DNA from: Cognataquiflexum nitidum
Lineage (GTDB): Bacteria > Bacteroidota > Bacteroidia > Cytophagales > Cyclobacteriaceae
Direction: 5' to 3'
Assembly (NCBI RefSeq): GCF_022538055.1
Contig: NZ_JAKZAM010000002.1
Coordinates: 186,001-250,000, forward strand
Length of the DNA stretch: 64,000 bases
In this document: positions 37,557 to 47,134 of the stretch, one piece after another
Layout of the letters: the number at the start of each line of letters is the position of its first letter
How positions within the stretch are numbered: the first letter of the stretch is position 1
Program-made: the position numbers and the translations under genes
Notes under the pieces: generated by a model
The model's input: the letters and a program-made list of their open reading frames with translations, nothing else
Databases searched by the model: none
Told to the model about the DNA's origin: nothing

Positions 37557-39863
37557 TCAAATTCTGGTTATTGCTTCTTCAAGGTTATACATCGCCAATA
37601 TGACTTGCATCATAGCAGCTGTATTTGGTTTAATTTTTTCTTCATCAATGGGGTATTCTCCTATTCGGAATAGGTCATCGGCTGCTTGTTTGTCTTTGCT
37701 GAATCTGGCATATTCTTCTTTGAAATAGCCTGATAAAATATCCAATTCCTTTGAATTTGGAGCCCTGCAAAGGATTCTTTTAAATGCCTCTTCAATTGCA
37801 TTTTCGGGTTCGGCTTCCTTTTCGGTCAATTGACTTGCCAAAACCCGCGATGCTTCCAATACCAGCGGATCATTCATCATGACCAATGCCTGTAACGGGG
37901 TATTTGTTCTTCCACGGTTAACTTCGCACAGATCCCGGTTAGACCCATCAAAAATGATCGGCATCGGAGGTGGAGAAGTGAGCTTGATAAATGTGTAAAG
38001 GCCTCTTCTGTAAAGCTTTTCTCCTTTGTCCTGTTTGTAGGTTTTGAGTTCACCTCGACCGGAGGTAGCTGCTTCCCAAAGCCCTTCAGGCTGATAAGGC
38101 TTCACGCTTGGCCCACCTATTTCAGGTACTAGTAGGCCCGAACTCGCCAATACCAAATCCCTGATATTCTCTGCAGGCAATCTCAATCTAGGTGACCTAG
38201 CCAGATAAATATTGTCAGGATCGGTATTCAAATGCTTCTTGGTAACCTTGGAAGACTGCATGTATGTTGCCGAAGTCATAATTTTTTTGAGCAAGCGCTT
38301 TACATCCCAATCATTTTCCATAAAATCAACAGCAAGCCAATCCAAGAGCTCGGGATGGGATGGAAGATCTCCCTGCATGCCGAAATCTCCGGTTGATTTT
38401 ACAATGCCGACTCCGAAGATTTCCTGCCACATCAGATTGACAAAAACCCTTGCCGTGAGCGGGTTGTTTTTGTCTACAGTCCACTGTGCAAGTCCAAGCC
38501 TGTTTTTGGGCAGATCATCAGGAAAGGAGAAAATACTTTCGGGAGTATTAGGACTGACAGGGGTAGTTCGGGCATCATACAAACCACGGTTTAGGATGTA
38601 TGTCGTTCTCAAAGTATCCAATTCTTCCATCACAGAGACCATTAGTTTACTGGTGTCCTGATGGTTGATAAATGTAAGGAGTTCATTGATATCATCTCTT
38701 TCTATCCAAAGGATCGGGGTTTTAGCAGGTTTGGATTGGGAGACGTCACCTTCATATCCCTTTTCGGGAGTATTGTTAAAAAAGGCAAACATCTCATAGA
38801 AGTTTTTCTGCGAAATGGGATCGTACTTATGGTCGTGACATTGCGCGCATTCCATGGTGATTCCGAGGATTCCCTTGCTGAATGTGTTGGACTTGTCAAG
38901 GACATATTCGACCCTGTATTCCTCAGGAATGACACCGCCTTCTTCTGTGTATTTATGATTTCTGTTGAAAGCTGTGGCTAAGATCTGTTCTTTTGTTGCA
39001 TTTGGAAGCATATCACCTGCCAACTGCCACGTGATGAATTCGTCATAAGGAATATTTTTGTTAAATGCATGAATGACCCAATCCCTGTAAGGCCATTGGG
39101 TTCGGATATTGTCATCCTGATAGCCATAGGAATCGGAGTACCTGGAGATATCCATCCAAAGAACAGCCATTTTCTCCCCAAAGGTGGGCAGGTTCATGAT
39201 TTTGTCAAGGGCTTTTTCGTAAGCTTCAGGACTGTCGTCTTTTTCAAAGGCATTGATCATTTCAGGGGTTGGAGGCAGACCTGTCAGGTCAAGACTAACC
39301 CTTTTCAGCAATTCGTGCTTTTCTGCCTGATCATTCGGATCCAAACCCAATTTGTGCATTTTGGCCAAAATGAAATAATCTATTTCATTCCTAGGCCATT
39401 CTTTGTCTTTGATTTTGGGTAATTCAGCTTTTTTGGGACTTACAAAAGCCCAATGCGGTTCATACTGCGCCCCCTGTTCGATCCATCTTTTGATCAGGTC
39501 GATCTCACTTTCCGTTAGGGAAAGATTTGACTCAGGAGGAGGCATCAGTTCGTTGGGATCGGTACTTACTATCCTGTGGTAAAGTTCGGACCCGGTAAGG
39601 TCATTGGGAATGATAGCAAATTTTCCTGGGCTTTCTTTCAGGGCTGCATAGGCAGTTTCAGGTAGATCCAATCTCAAACCTGCTTCTTGCTTGTTGGCGT
39701 CCGGACCATGACAGGCAAAGCACTTGTCTGAAAGTATCGGTCGGATATGAAAGTTATAACTTAATTGCTCACCTTCCCCGAAGCTGAGTTCGGGAGAATT
39801 GCTTGGCTTACAAGCTACAAAAAGGTAGAGAAGCAGAAAGAGTAAGGGACTGAAGTACTTCAT
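37557..39863 (-). CDS. DUF1553/DUF1549 protein with planctomycete-type cytochrome c
   Basis: The protein has 768 residues. The lipobox FVAC gives a lipid anchor. A PSCyt1 domain with ILSDKCFACHGPDANKQEAG (CxxCH) is followed by DUF1549 (WIEQGAQYEPHWAFVSPK onwards, with a second TMECAQCHDHKYDPI, CxxCH) and DUF1553 (NPLTARVFVNLMWQEIFGVG, then NRGRTNTPLQALVMMNDP). Two heme sites are thus visible. It is the first gene of a four-gene operon with DUF1501, the membrane cytochrome and the SIS protein. ATG 39863 was chosen for the shorter, typical signal; 39878 is possible. Its role in sugar oxidation or polysaccharide attack is inferred. Confidence 0.9.
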   Translation of the reverse strand: MKYFSPLLFLLLYLFVACKPSNSPELSFGEGEQLSYNFHIRPILSDKCFACHGPDANKQEAGLRLDLPETAYAALKESPGKFAIIPNDLTGSELYHRIVSTDPNELMPPPESNLSLTESEIDLIKRWIEQGAQYEPHWAFVSPKKAELPKIKDKEWPRNEIDYFILAKMHKLGLDPNDQAEKHELLKRVSLDLTGLPPTPEMINAFEKDDSPEAYEKALDKIMNLPTFGEKMAVLWMDISRYSDSYGYQDDNIRTQWPYRDWVIHAFNKNIPYDEFITWQLAGDMLPNATKEQILATAFNRNHKYTEEGGVIPEEYRVEYVLDKSNTFSKGILGITMECAQCHDHKYDPISQKNFYEMFAFFNNTPEKGYEGDVSQSKPAKTPILWIERDDINELLTFINHQDTSKLMVSVMEELDTLRTTYILNRGLYDARTTPVSPNTPESIFSFPDDLPKNRLGLAQWTVDKNNPLTARVFVNLMWQEIFGVGIVKSTGDFGMQGDLPSHPELLDWLAVDFMENDWDVKRLLKKIMTSATYMQSSKVTKKHLNTDPDNIYLARSPRLRLPAENIRDLVLASSGLLVPEIGGPSVKPYQPEGLWEAATSGRGELKTYKQDKGEKLYRRGLYTFIKLTSPPPMPIIFDGSNRDLCEVNRGRTNTPLQALVMMNDPLVLEASRVLASQLTEKEAEPENAIEEAFKRILCRAPNSKELDILSGYFKEEYARFSKDKQAADDLFRIGEYPIDEEKIKPNTAAMMQVILAMYNLEEAITRI

Positions 39864-40082
39864 GGTTATCTTTGGCATTATTCAATTCAAGTCAGTAATT
39901 TCGTAAAAAAATTAGTAAACTTCAATTTCTTATTCTAAATTTTTACAAATAGGCAGAATAAATAAATTAAATGGCAATCAGAATGACGGCGTTAAATAAG
40001 CTTTCTCTAATATCCTGATTTTTCTCTGATTTTTTCTTCCCTGTTTAAATTCTATCTTTAGCCCGAGAACAAATTTTTAAAC

Positions 40083-41354
40083 ATGAGTGAATTACCGGCC
40101 ATTCCAATGAAAAGTTGGGTACAGATTCCAAAAGATTCAGATTTCAGCATTTATAACCTGCCATTTGGGATATTTCAGACCAAGAGGATTTCTCCGAGGG
40201 CAGGCATTGCTATTGGAGACAAGATAGTGGACTTAGCAGTCTTGCATGAGGAAGGTTTTTTCTCCGATATGACGCAAATGCCTCACGGGGTTTTCCAAAA
40301 AGATACATTGAATGACTTCATTGCTTTGGGTAAGGCTACTACCAAAAGGGTCAGGGAAAAAGTACAGGAACTGCTCAAAGAAGAAAACGGTGCACTGCGC
40401 GACCATCAGAGTCGGGGAAAAGCCATCGTAAGTAGGAGTGAAGCGCAGATGTTGCTTCCTGTCAAAATCGGAGATTATACCGATTTCTATAGCAGCCTCG
40501 AGCATGCGACCAATGTTGGAAAGATGTTTCGTGATCCTGAAAATGCGCTTTTGCCCAATTGGAAACACCTGCCCGTTGGATACCATGGAAGAGCGTCCTC
40601 TATCGTACCCTCCGGTACACCGGTGATTAGACCCAAAGGTCAGTTTAAAGATTCCGACATGGAAAAACCTGAATTTGGGCCAAGCAAAAGATTGGATTTT
40701 GAATTGGAAATGGCTTTTGTCATCGGTAAACCCACTAAAATGGGCGACTGTGTCAATACTGAAGATGCCGAAGATTACATCTTTGGTATGGTGCTGTTTA
40801 ATGATTGGTCGGCCCGTGATATCCAAGCTTGGGAATATGTGCCGTTGGGACCTTTCCTTGGTAAAAATTTCGCGTCAAGCATTTCTCCTTGGATCGTGAC
40901 TTTGGAGGCCTTGGAAACCTTCAGGGTTGCAGGACCAAAGCAGGAACCCGAAGTGCTACCATATCTCCAATATAAAACAGACCATGCTTTTGATATCAAT
41001 CTGGAGGTTTTGATCCAACCTGAGGGCCTCAAAGCCACCAAGGTCTGTACTTCCAATTTCAAGTACATGTATTGGAATATCGCCCAACAGCTTGCCCACC
41101 ATACTATCAACGGCTGTAATATCAATGTGGGAGACATGATGGCTTCGGGAACGATCTCAGGCCCGACCGAAGACAGCTTTGGTTCCATGCTTGAACTTTC
41201 ATGGAAAGGAACAAAACCGGTATTATTGGAAGAAGGAGGCGAACGCAAATTTATCCAAGACGGAGATTCCGTTATCATGAAAGGCTATGCCGAAAAAAAT
41301 GGAATCCGGATTGGTTTTGGTGAAGTAGAGGGAAAGGTTTTGTCTTCAAAGTAG
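40083..41354 (+). CDS. fahA: Fumarylacetoacetase
   Basis: The 423 residues match fumarylacetoacetase (about 420). Signatures are the N-terminal IYNLPFGIFQT, SLEHATNVGKMFR, LPVGYHGRASSIVPSGTP, then FELEMAFVIGKP and VLFNDWSARDIQAWEYVPLG with the metal-binding acidic residues. It splits fumarylacetoacetate into fumarate and acetoacetate, the last step of tyrosine and homogentisate breakdown. No other genes of that pathway are adjacent. A weak -7 match (TATCTTTA, 40053-40060) is upstream and a hairpin terminator follows. Confidence 0.95.
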   Translation: MSELPAIPMKSWVQIPKDSDFSIYNLPFGIFQTKRISPRAGIAIGDKIVDLAVLHEEGFFSDMTQMPHGVFQKDTLNDFIALGKATTKRVREKVQELLKEENGALRDHQSRGKAIVSRSEAQMLLPVKIGDYTDFYSSLEHATNVGKMFRDPENALLPNWKHLPVGYHGRASSIVPSGTPVIRPKGQFKDSDMEKPEFGPSKRLDFELEMAFVIGKPTKMGDCVNTEDAEDYIFGMVLFNDWSARDIQAWEYVPLGPFLGKNFASSISPWIVTLEALETFRVAGPKQEPEVLPYLQYKTDHAFDINLEVLIQPEGLKATKVCTSNFKYMYWNIAQQLAHHTINGCNINVGDMMASGTISGPTEDSFGSMLELSWKGTKPVLLEEGGERKFIQDGDSVIMKGYAEKNGIRIGFGEVEGKVLSSK

Positions 41355-41379
41355 AAAATAGGATTTTTTATAAAGTAAC

Positions 41380-41412
41380 AAAGCCTTCTGATTTATTGGG
41401 AGGCTTTTGTTT
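41380..41412 (+). terminator. Terminator after fahA
   Basis: AAAGCCTTC (41380-41388) pairs with GGGAGGCTTT around 41398-41407 with one wobble, followed by TTGTTTT. The stem is short. Confidence 0.65.
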
Positions 41413-41530
41413 TGATTCAAATTGCTGCTTTCTTCTTGTTTTATTTCTGAGATTTTTTGTAGCATCTTAAGAAATGAAAAAGTGTTATTTCAAAAATTTA
41501 GAACTTGATTTCAGCTTCACCAAAACTTCA

Positions 41531-41561
41531 TTTCATCCCCTCATATTAAATCTTATTTTTG
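41531..41561 (+). promoter_or_regulatory. pgi promoter
   Basis: TTTC (41531-41534), a 19-base spacer and TATTTTTG (41554-41561) lie 29 bases before the ATG. The -7 element matches fully; the upstream element has one mismatch to TTTG. Confidence 0.5.
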
Positions 41562-41590
41562 CAGCGAATATCTATTAAAACCTACCTGAG

Positions 41591-43237
41591 ATGAATCACA
41601 TCAATCCCACCACCACACAAGCTTGGTCCAAACTCCAACAATTGGCTGATGCCAATAAGGATACCCATATCAAAAATCTATTTGCTGACAGTTCCCGATT
41701 CGAAAAATTCTCCATTAAGCTCGAAGACATTCTTGTTGATTATTCCAAAAACCGCTTCGATGAAAACATTTTTTCAGCTTTGCTTGGGCTTGCAAAAGAA
41801 ACAGGACTGAAAGAAGCGATCGAGGCGATGTACTCAGGTGAAAAAATCAACGGCACTGAAGGACGCGCTGTCCTACATACCGCTTTGAGAAACCGATCCA
41901 ATACTCCTGTCTATTTTGAAGGAAAGGATGTAATGCCTGACATCAATGCTGTTTTGGCACAGATGAAAGGTTTTGCAGATCAGGTTTCAAATGGAACTTG
42001 GTTAGGATATACCGGAAAGCCTATCAAATCCCTGGTCAATATCGGAATCGGTGGCTCCGATTTGGGTCCTGTGATGGTGACTGAAGCTTTGAAACCTTAT
42101 CAAAATCCCAACTTGGAGATTTTCTTTGTTTCCAATGTGGACGGAACACATATCGCGGAGACATTGAAGAAAGTGGACGCAGAGACAACCTTGTTTTTTA
42201 TCGCATCCAAAACTTTCACTACTCAGGAAACCATGACCAATGCCCATTCAGCTAGGAATTGGTTTTTGGAACATGCCAAAGCTGAAAGTGCAGTTGCCAA
42301 GCATTTTGTGGCCTTGTCCACCAATGCCAAAGCCGTTACTGAATTCGGCATTGATCCTAATAATATGTTTGCTTTTTGGGATTGGGTAGGAGGAAGGTAT
42401 TCCCTTTGGTCGGCTATCGGGTTGCCCATAGCCTGTGCGATTGGATTTGACAATTTCGAGAAATTGCTTTCCGGTGCACACAGCATGGACCTGCATTTTA
42501 GAAATGCTGATTTTGATAAAAATATTCCGGTGATTTTGGCTTTGATCGGATTATGGAATACCAATTTCTTGGGTGCGACTTCTGAAGCCATCCTGCCTTA
42601 TGACCAATATATGCACCGATTTGCTGCTTATTTCCAACAAGGAAATATGGAATCCAATGGGAAATATGTGACTCGGGAGGGCCAAAAGGTCAATTACAGT
42701 ACCGGACCGGTGATTTGGGGAGAACCAGGAACCAACGGTCAACACGCTTTTTACCAGCTAATCCATCAGGGAACTCATATGATTCCCTGTGATTTTATCG
42801 CTCCGGCGATTTCCCACAATCCCATTTCGGACCATCATGTGAAGTTGCTCTCCAATTTCTTTGCGCAGACAGAGGCCCTGATGAATGGGAAGACCCTTGA
42901 GGAAGTAACTGCCGAAATGAGCAAAGCAGGAAAATCGGAAGCGGAAATTGCAAAAATCGCTCCCCACAGGGTTTTTGAAGGAAACCGTCCTACCAATTCT
43001 ATTTTGGTAAAACAGCTTAGTCCATACACTTTGGGACAATTGGTGGCGATGTATGAGCACAAGATTTTTGTGTTGGGAGTGATTTGGAATATTTACAGCT
43101 TTGACCAATGGGGTGTGGAGTTGGGGAAAGTTCTGGCCAATGCCATCCTGACCGAACTGGTAAATGAAAATAAAGTAAGCAATCATGATGCATCTACCAA
43201 CGGGCTGATCAATGCTTACAAGGAAATGAGAGGGTAG
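41591..43237 (+). CDS. pgi: Glucose-6-phosphate isomerase
   Basis: The 548 residues match the usual long bacterial form (E. coli 549). Motifs include [60 protein letters not shown] and [20 protein letters not shown], with the late [15 protein letters not shown]. The cytoplasmic enzyme interconverts glucose-6-phosphate and fructose-6-phosphate for glycolysis, gluconeogenesis and sugar-nucleotide supply. It is a single gene with its own promoter and a strong terminator. Confidence 0.97.
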   Translation: MNHINPTTTQAWSKLQQLADANKDTHIKNLFADSSRFEKFSIKLEDILVDYSKNRFDENIFSALLGLAKETGLKEAIEAMYSGEKINGTEGRAVLHTALRNRSNTPVYFEGKDVMPDINAVLAQMKGFADQVSNGTWLGYTGKPIKSLVNIGIGGSDLGPVMVTEALKPYQNPNLEIFFVSNVDGTHIAETLKKVDAETTLFFIASKTFTTQETMTNAHSARNWFLEHAKAESAVAKHFVALSTNAKAVTEFGIDPNNMFAFWDWVGGRYSLWSAIGLPIACAIGFDNFEKLLSGAHSMDLHFRNADFDKNIPVILALIGLWNTNFLGATSEAILPYDQYMHRFAAYFQQGNMESNGKYVTREGQKVNYSTGPVIWGEPGTNGQHAFYQLIHQGTHMIPCDFIAPAISHNPISDHHVKLLSNFFAQTEALMNGKTLEEVTAEMSKAGKSEAEIAKIAPHRVFEGNRPTNSILVKQLSPYTLGQLVAMYEHKIFVLGVIWNIYSFDQWGVELGKVLANAILTELVNENKVSNHDASTNGLINAYKEMRG

Positions 43238-43278
43238 GGAAAAAGTAAGAAGTTTGAAGTCGGAATTACGAATTATTT

Positions 43279-43315
43279 GACCTTTGAGGTTTTCTCAAAC
43301 CTCGAAGGTCTTTTC
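43279..43315. terminator. Terminator after pgi
   Basis: GACCTTTGAGGTTT (43279-43292), a four-base loop and AAACCTCGAAGGTC (43297-43310) pair with one mismatch, followed by TTTT. It may also serve the convergent lipoprotein gene ending at 43460. Confidence 0.85.
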
Positions 43316-43345
43316 AGTTTTTAAATCTAAATCTGCTTTCTCCTT

Positions 43346-43376
43346 TGAGTTTTTTTGTAACCTCATTGGTCTTTTT
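43346..43376. repeat. Degenerate second copy of the pgi terminator hairpin
   Basis: CTTTGAGTTTTTTTGTAACC and the following TCATTGGTC align with the hairpin at 43279-43310 over most positions, but the arms no longer pair well. It is followed by six Ts. It is probably a decayed duplicate. Confidence 0.45.
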
Positions 43377-43459
43377 TACAAGCAATTCTATAAAAAAAAA
43401 GATTGATTCTTTTTTCAAAAAATTGCAGTCCTGATTATTTCAACCTAAGAGAAAATAAC

Positions 43460-43978
43460 CTAATTGTCTGATTTATAATCAATCAGACTTTTGAGATTGG
43501 ACTGCAGGTCGGGGATATCCTTTGATTGTCCTTCGTATATGACATTATCTATCCTCCATTTGTTATTTTCTTTGATCAGTATTATTTGGTCTGACCAGCT
43601 GTGTTTGTAAGCAGTATTTTGAAACATTACTTTGACATGGGCAACTTGTCCTTCCATGGATATTTTTTCGATGCTTACACTGTCCTGACCTTCATAAAGA
43701 CTTGTAAAAACATCACCTTCGATCATCATGGGTTTGTCGGTGGGATAGTCACTTTCTTTCATTTTTTTAGCTTCAAAAATTTCCTTTTCAACTGCCTTGC
43801 TTACCAAATCTTTTAATTTATTTGAAATCATTACAGTATCAGCTGTTCGGAAGTCGCCGTCATAACCTGAATAAAATCCTTCTATGACGCTTTTTATCTC
43901 GGCTTCTTGGTTATTGCTACAACCCATCAAAAGGTATATAGAACAAACAAGGTTGAAATATGGAAATTTGAAATTCAT
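43460..43978 (-). CDS. Small lipoprotein of DUF3828-like type
   Basis: The 172-residue protein has a signal peptide ending in LLMGC (Cys20). The mature part begins NNQEAEIKSVIEGFYSGYDG and ends WSDQIILIKENNKWRIDNVIYEG, an alpha-plus-beta pattern of the DUF3828/NTF2-like lipoprotein kind that often has a KWxIDNV-type strand. The function is unknown. It lies 16 bases downstream of the frameshifted lipoprotein gene and may share its transcript. Confidence 0.75.
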   Translation of the reverse strand: MNFKFPYFNLVCSIYLLMGCSNNQEAEIKSVIEGFYSGYDGDFRTADTVMISNKLKDLVSKAVEKEIFEAKKMKESDYPTDKPMMIEGDVFTSLYEGQDSVSIEKISMEGQVAHVKVMFQNTAYKHSWSDQIILIKENNKWRIDNVIYEGQSKDIPDLQSNLKSLIDYKSDN

Positions 43979-43994
43979 AATCCTAAGTGAGAAA

Positions 43995-44779
43995 TCAATT
44001 TGGGACTACAAATGAAACTGCCGCCACAGTAGTGGGGTTGATATTGGGAAATACTTCTACGCCAGACGTCGGGTCTTCCCAATTGTTGGAAATAAAGGAA
44101 TCGCCATACATTCTGACATAAACTGTCTGTCCGGCTGTAAAGCCCATTTCTAATAATTTTTCTTTGGTAAATCCTGTATTGGCACTCAAGCTTGAAAAAC
44201 TTAAAACCTCACTTCTAGCAGTAAATTTGGTGTTGGAAACATCAGCAAATGGACCCAAAAAGTATCTTACAAAAGCTTTGTTGGATGAGGTTGGTACAGG
44301 GGATAAATTATAATCAAAACTTACGCCCACTTCGCCGTTAAGTAAAAACTCACTGAAACTGAATCCAGTCACTGTGGTAGTGGAAGTTTTTCCAAAAGGA
44401 ATATTTTGTACAACAGTAGAAATTACATCTTTGACGTATACATGAGAAATTCCAAAAACCCTCAAGGTTCCATACCCTGATTTGCTGATTTCAAACTGGT
44501 AACTGTCATAGGGGAGGTCATTGAAAGTATATCTTCCGGTATTGTCAGTTGTTGCTGTGAATGTTTGGCCGGTAAGGTTCGAAGCGGTAACATTAACACC
44601 TCCTGCGTCATTGGTTGACACCAATTTGTCATCAAAAGTCTGGATATTTCCCAAAAGAGTTCCTTTGGTTGGAAGTGGAGGGGTGGTATTGTCATCAGAA
44701 CAAGAGGTTAGAAATAGGACTGAGGAAAGGCTTAGAATAAAAAAAAAACATTTAAAATTAGATTAAAACTGCGTTTCAT
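43995..44779 (-). CDS. CarboxypepD_reg-like lipoprotein, out of frame at a run of ten T
   Basis: From the ATG at 44779 the frame reads MKRSFNLILNVFFLF then stops. After the T10 tract (A run at 44739-44748 on the plus strand) the next frame continues as ILSLSSVLFLTSC, a perfect hydrophobic core and lipobox, then SDDNTTPPLPTKGTLLG and on to 43995. One extra T (11 in place of 10) joins the two into a normal lipoprotein of about 260 residues. The body has a carboxypeptidase-regulatory-like beta domain (LTGQTFTATTDNTGRYTFND). The likely explanations are phase variation by slipped-strand pairing, a recent mutation or a sequencing error. The shorter frame from TTG 44654 has no signal and is not the natural product. 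Confidence 0.7.
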
Positions 44780-44963
44780 AAATGTAATTTTTGTTTTCTT
44801 TGCTTAAATTATTTTAAATTATATAAATATAGTGTTTAAATATATTAACTTTTGTTTAAAAATTTATTCTATCTGATAATATTTTTATAAAAAAAGGTGT
44901 AATTATATCATTAAATAGGCTAGTTTTCCAAATTTTATTTTGTTCATAATTTTAATCATTTGA

Positions 44964-46121
44964 TTAATTTCTTTCCTTCCACATCCCTATCAATCCTATC
45001 AACGGCCCAAGTCCCAAAACCGGAAATAAATACATGGGATCAATGTGGATGGAAAGGAAGTTGAGGAGCTGAATGCTGATGATCGTGATGCCAAAGCCGA
45101 CACTGTTGACGATGGTCAGGGAGGTTCCTCGTGTTGCCTCAGGTGCATTTTGGGCGACCATAGTCGAAAACATCGGTGAATCCGCCGTGACCGCCAATCC
45201 CCAAACCATCAAAAATACCAACAGCACTCCTGTAGAATCTTGAAAAATAATCAAAGGAGAAAAAAAGCAACAGGTCCCCGATATGGCAAGTGGAAAGGAG
45301 GCTATTACTTTTGGAGTGAATTTCCCTGACAATATTCCCGCAACACTGCACGAAACTGCACCGACAGCGATAATCGTAAACGACCAAAACGCAGCATCCA
45401 ATTCCAAAGCATGGATTGAATTATAATACTGAAGGATGAAGGGCAAAAAAGCCCAAAATGCGTAGAGTTCCCACATATGGCCAAAATAGCCGTAGGCTGC
45501 GGACTGGATGGATTTTGCATGGAAAACCTTAAAAAATGAAGTGAAATCAAATCCATAGCTTTTCTTTCTATAGGGTCCGTTTGGTACCAAAGCAACGATC
45601 ATTAACCCACCGATCAAAGCCAAAACTGAAGTGGCGTCGATCACATATTTCCAGGGAAGCGGGTCAAGCAAGCTTCTCACCAGATGGGGAAAAGCTGTAC
45701 CCAAAACCAAAGCCCCAATTAAAAACCCCAAAGATTTGCCAAGACCTTTTTGGAAATAATCCGAGGCTATTTTCATTCCTACCGGATAAATCCCTGCAAG
45801 GAAAAAACCAGTTCCAAATCTTAAAAACAGAACTTCAAGAGCACTGATGTCCTCGATCCGGATAGCAAAGTTAAATGCAGAGGCTATCACAGAACTCCAA
45901 AAAAACACCCAAGAAGGTGAAAATTTATCTGCAATAGTAAGGACTGCAAATACCAACGTTCCTGCAATAAACCCAAACTGCACCGCACTCGTCAAATGCC
46001 CCAGGTATTCAGGTGCCAGTTTGATTTCCTTTGCGAGATCAGGCAATACCGCATTTCCTGCAAACCAAAGCGACGTACTCAAAAACTGTGAGAGGACAAT
46101 CAGCGGCAGGATTTTTTTCAT
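44964..46121 (-). CDS. Major facilitator superfamily transporter
   Basis: The 385-residue protein has about 12 hydrophobic segments. The first loop region (YLGHLTSAVQFGFIAGTL), the acidic/basic turn LRFGTGFFLAGIYPVGMKIA and the mid-protein repeat pattern fit an MFS carrier of the sugar-phosphate/drug-proton group. The substrate is not readable. It is a single gene with no clear promoter match and no adjacent pathway genes. Confidence 0.85.
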   Translation of the reverse strand: MKKILPLIVLSQFLSTSLWFAGNAVLPDLAKEIKLAPEYLGHLTSAVQFGFIAGTLVFAVLTIADKFSPSWVFFWSSVIASAFNFAIRIEDISALEVLFLRFGTGFFLAGIYPVGMKIASDYFQKGLGKSLGFLIGALVLGTAFPHLVRSLLDPLPWKYVIDATSVLALIGGLMIVALVPNGPYRKKSYGFDFTSFFKVFHAKSIQSAAYGYFGHMWELYAFWAFLPFILQYYNSIHALELDAAFWSFTIIAVGAVSCSVAGILSGKFTPKVIASFPLAISGTCCFFSPLIIFQDSTGVLLVFLMVWGLAVTADSPMFSTMVAQNAPEATRGTSLTIVNSVGFGITIISIQLLNFLSIHIDPMYLFPVLGLGPLIGLIGMWKERN

Positions 46122-46239
46122 CTACAAGTATAGACTTCTTTTTGAAAATCTTTTCGATTTTCGAATGTCAAAAAGTTAATAATGAATGAAATCTCTGAAT
46201 TTTAAAAAATCAAGATTGTTTTGGTTTTCGGGCCTATGG

Positions 46240-46593
46240 TTAATATTTCCTTTGTTTGATGCTGTCTTTTTCGATTACAGTGAATGAATTTTTAAATTTC
46301 ATTTTTTTGTTTTCGATCAGGTCTATCAAGACAATCCCCGCTTCTTCAGGTCCTTTACCATTAAATCTGAAAAAAATGACGGATATCGGTTGTTCAATTT
46401 TTGTCCTAATAATTATTTCACCGTAATTTTTGTCAAAAGTAAGAATGATTTGATTCCTTTTGGAAGCAAATGAAATTACCTCCAAGTCAGAGATTCCGGA
46501 AAGCATTTCTGAAACGCTAAAAACTTTATATCCTTTATTTACTAAAAGTTGATTACTTGGTTTTGGGAAATTTTCATTGGCTAAAAATTCCAT
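46240..46593 (-). CDS. DUF5615 PIN-like protein (toxin-like)
   Basis: The 117-residue protein has the DUF5615 pattern: MEFLANENFPKPSNQLLVNKG with the acidic LANENF metal motif, then IILTFDKNYGEIII. This family is related to PIN-domain nucleases and is often the second gene after a DUF433 partner, a presumed toxin-antitoxin arrangement. Here it overlaps the stop of the DUF433 gene by one base (TAATG), so expression should be coupled. The toxin gene looks intact although its partner is broken. Confidence 0.85.
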   Translation of the reverse strand: MEFLANENFPKPSNQLLVNKGYKVFSVSEMLSGISDLEVISFASKRNQIILTFDKNYGEIIIRTKIEQPISVIFFRFNGKGPEEAGIVLIDLIENKKMKFKNSFTVIEKDSIKQRKY

Positions 46594-46829
46594 TAAATAG
46601 TTTTCTCTAAAGGAAAGAATAATTCATTTTCCATATATTTCTTTAAATAGGCGAAGATGGCCTTCAAATCAGTTTTATTCAGCTTTGGATAGGATACAAG
46701 TAGCATTTCCTCAGTCTATCCTGAGGATAACAATTCCAAAATCAGTTCAACAGATATCCTCATTCCTTTGATGGTGGGTTTTCCCAAAAGAACTCCTTTG
46801 TCAGATACGATGTGTTCTCTCCAATCCAT
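46593..46829 (-). pseudogene. DUF433 antitoxin-like gene with an in-frame amber codon
   Basis: On the minus strand the frame reads MDWREHIVSDKGVLLGKPTI, KGMRISVELILELLSSG, then TAG, then TEEMLLVSYPKLNKTDLKAI and further to TAA. In DUF433 proteins the position after LxSG is normally Trp (SGWTEE), so a single change TGG to TAG explains the stop (46716-46718). Both halves align with the family, so it was recently intact. The product is presumably a truncated 37-residue peptide unless the amber codon is read through or is a sequence error. It directly precedes the DUF5615 gene. Confidence 0.8.
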
Positions 46830-47134
46830 TTTCTTTCAATTTGGACTAGAAATATAAAATTAATGAAAGTTGAAAGGCGTGATGATCAGGATTTACAGGC
46901 ATCAACATGTGTAGGTTATTTTTCAATTTCATGGATAAACTTATGGCAACTTATGAATTTCCGTCTCTTTCAAGAAAATCACTTTCCTTTCATCACTATA
47001 GAATTCCATTCCTGATCGTTGAGCGTAAACAGACGGTTGAGCTCTGACGAAAGCAAAGCCTCCTGCATTTCAATTGTTCTTGTCACAAATGAGTACCTTC
47101 ATTATTGATTTTCAGAAATTTCGAATTTTAGTCT
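46830..47134. other. Gene-free stretch upstream of the DUF433 remnant
   Basis: No intact gene is seen in these 305 bases. On the minus strand a short in-frame piece (MQEALLSSELNRLFTLNDQE and a few more residues) ends in a stop and may be a remnant, but I do not recognise it. Confidence 0.35.

Noticed and set aside
40233..40826. 197-codon minus-strand frame
   Set aside because: It is fully antisense to fumarylacetoacetase and shows no protein family features.
46812..47015. 67-codon plus-strand frame
   Set aside because: It begins inside the reverse of the DUF433 start and has no recognisable features.
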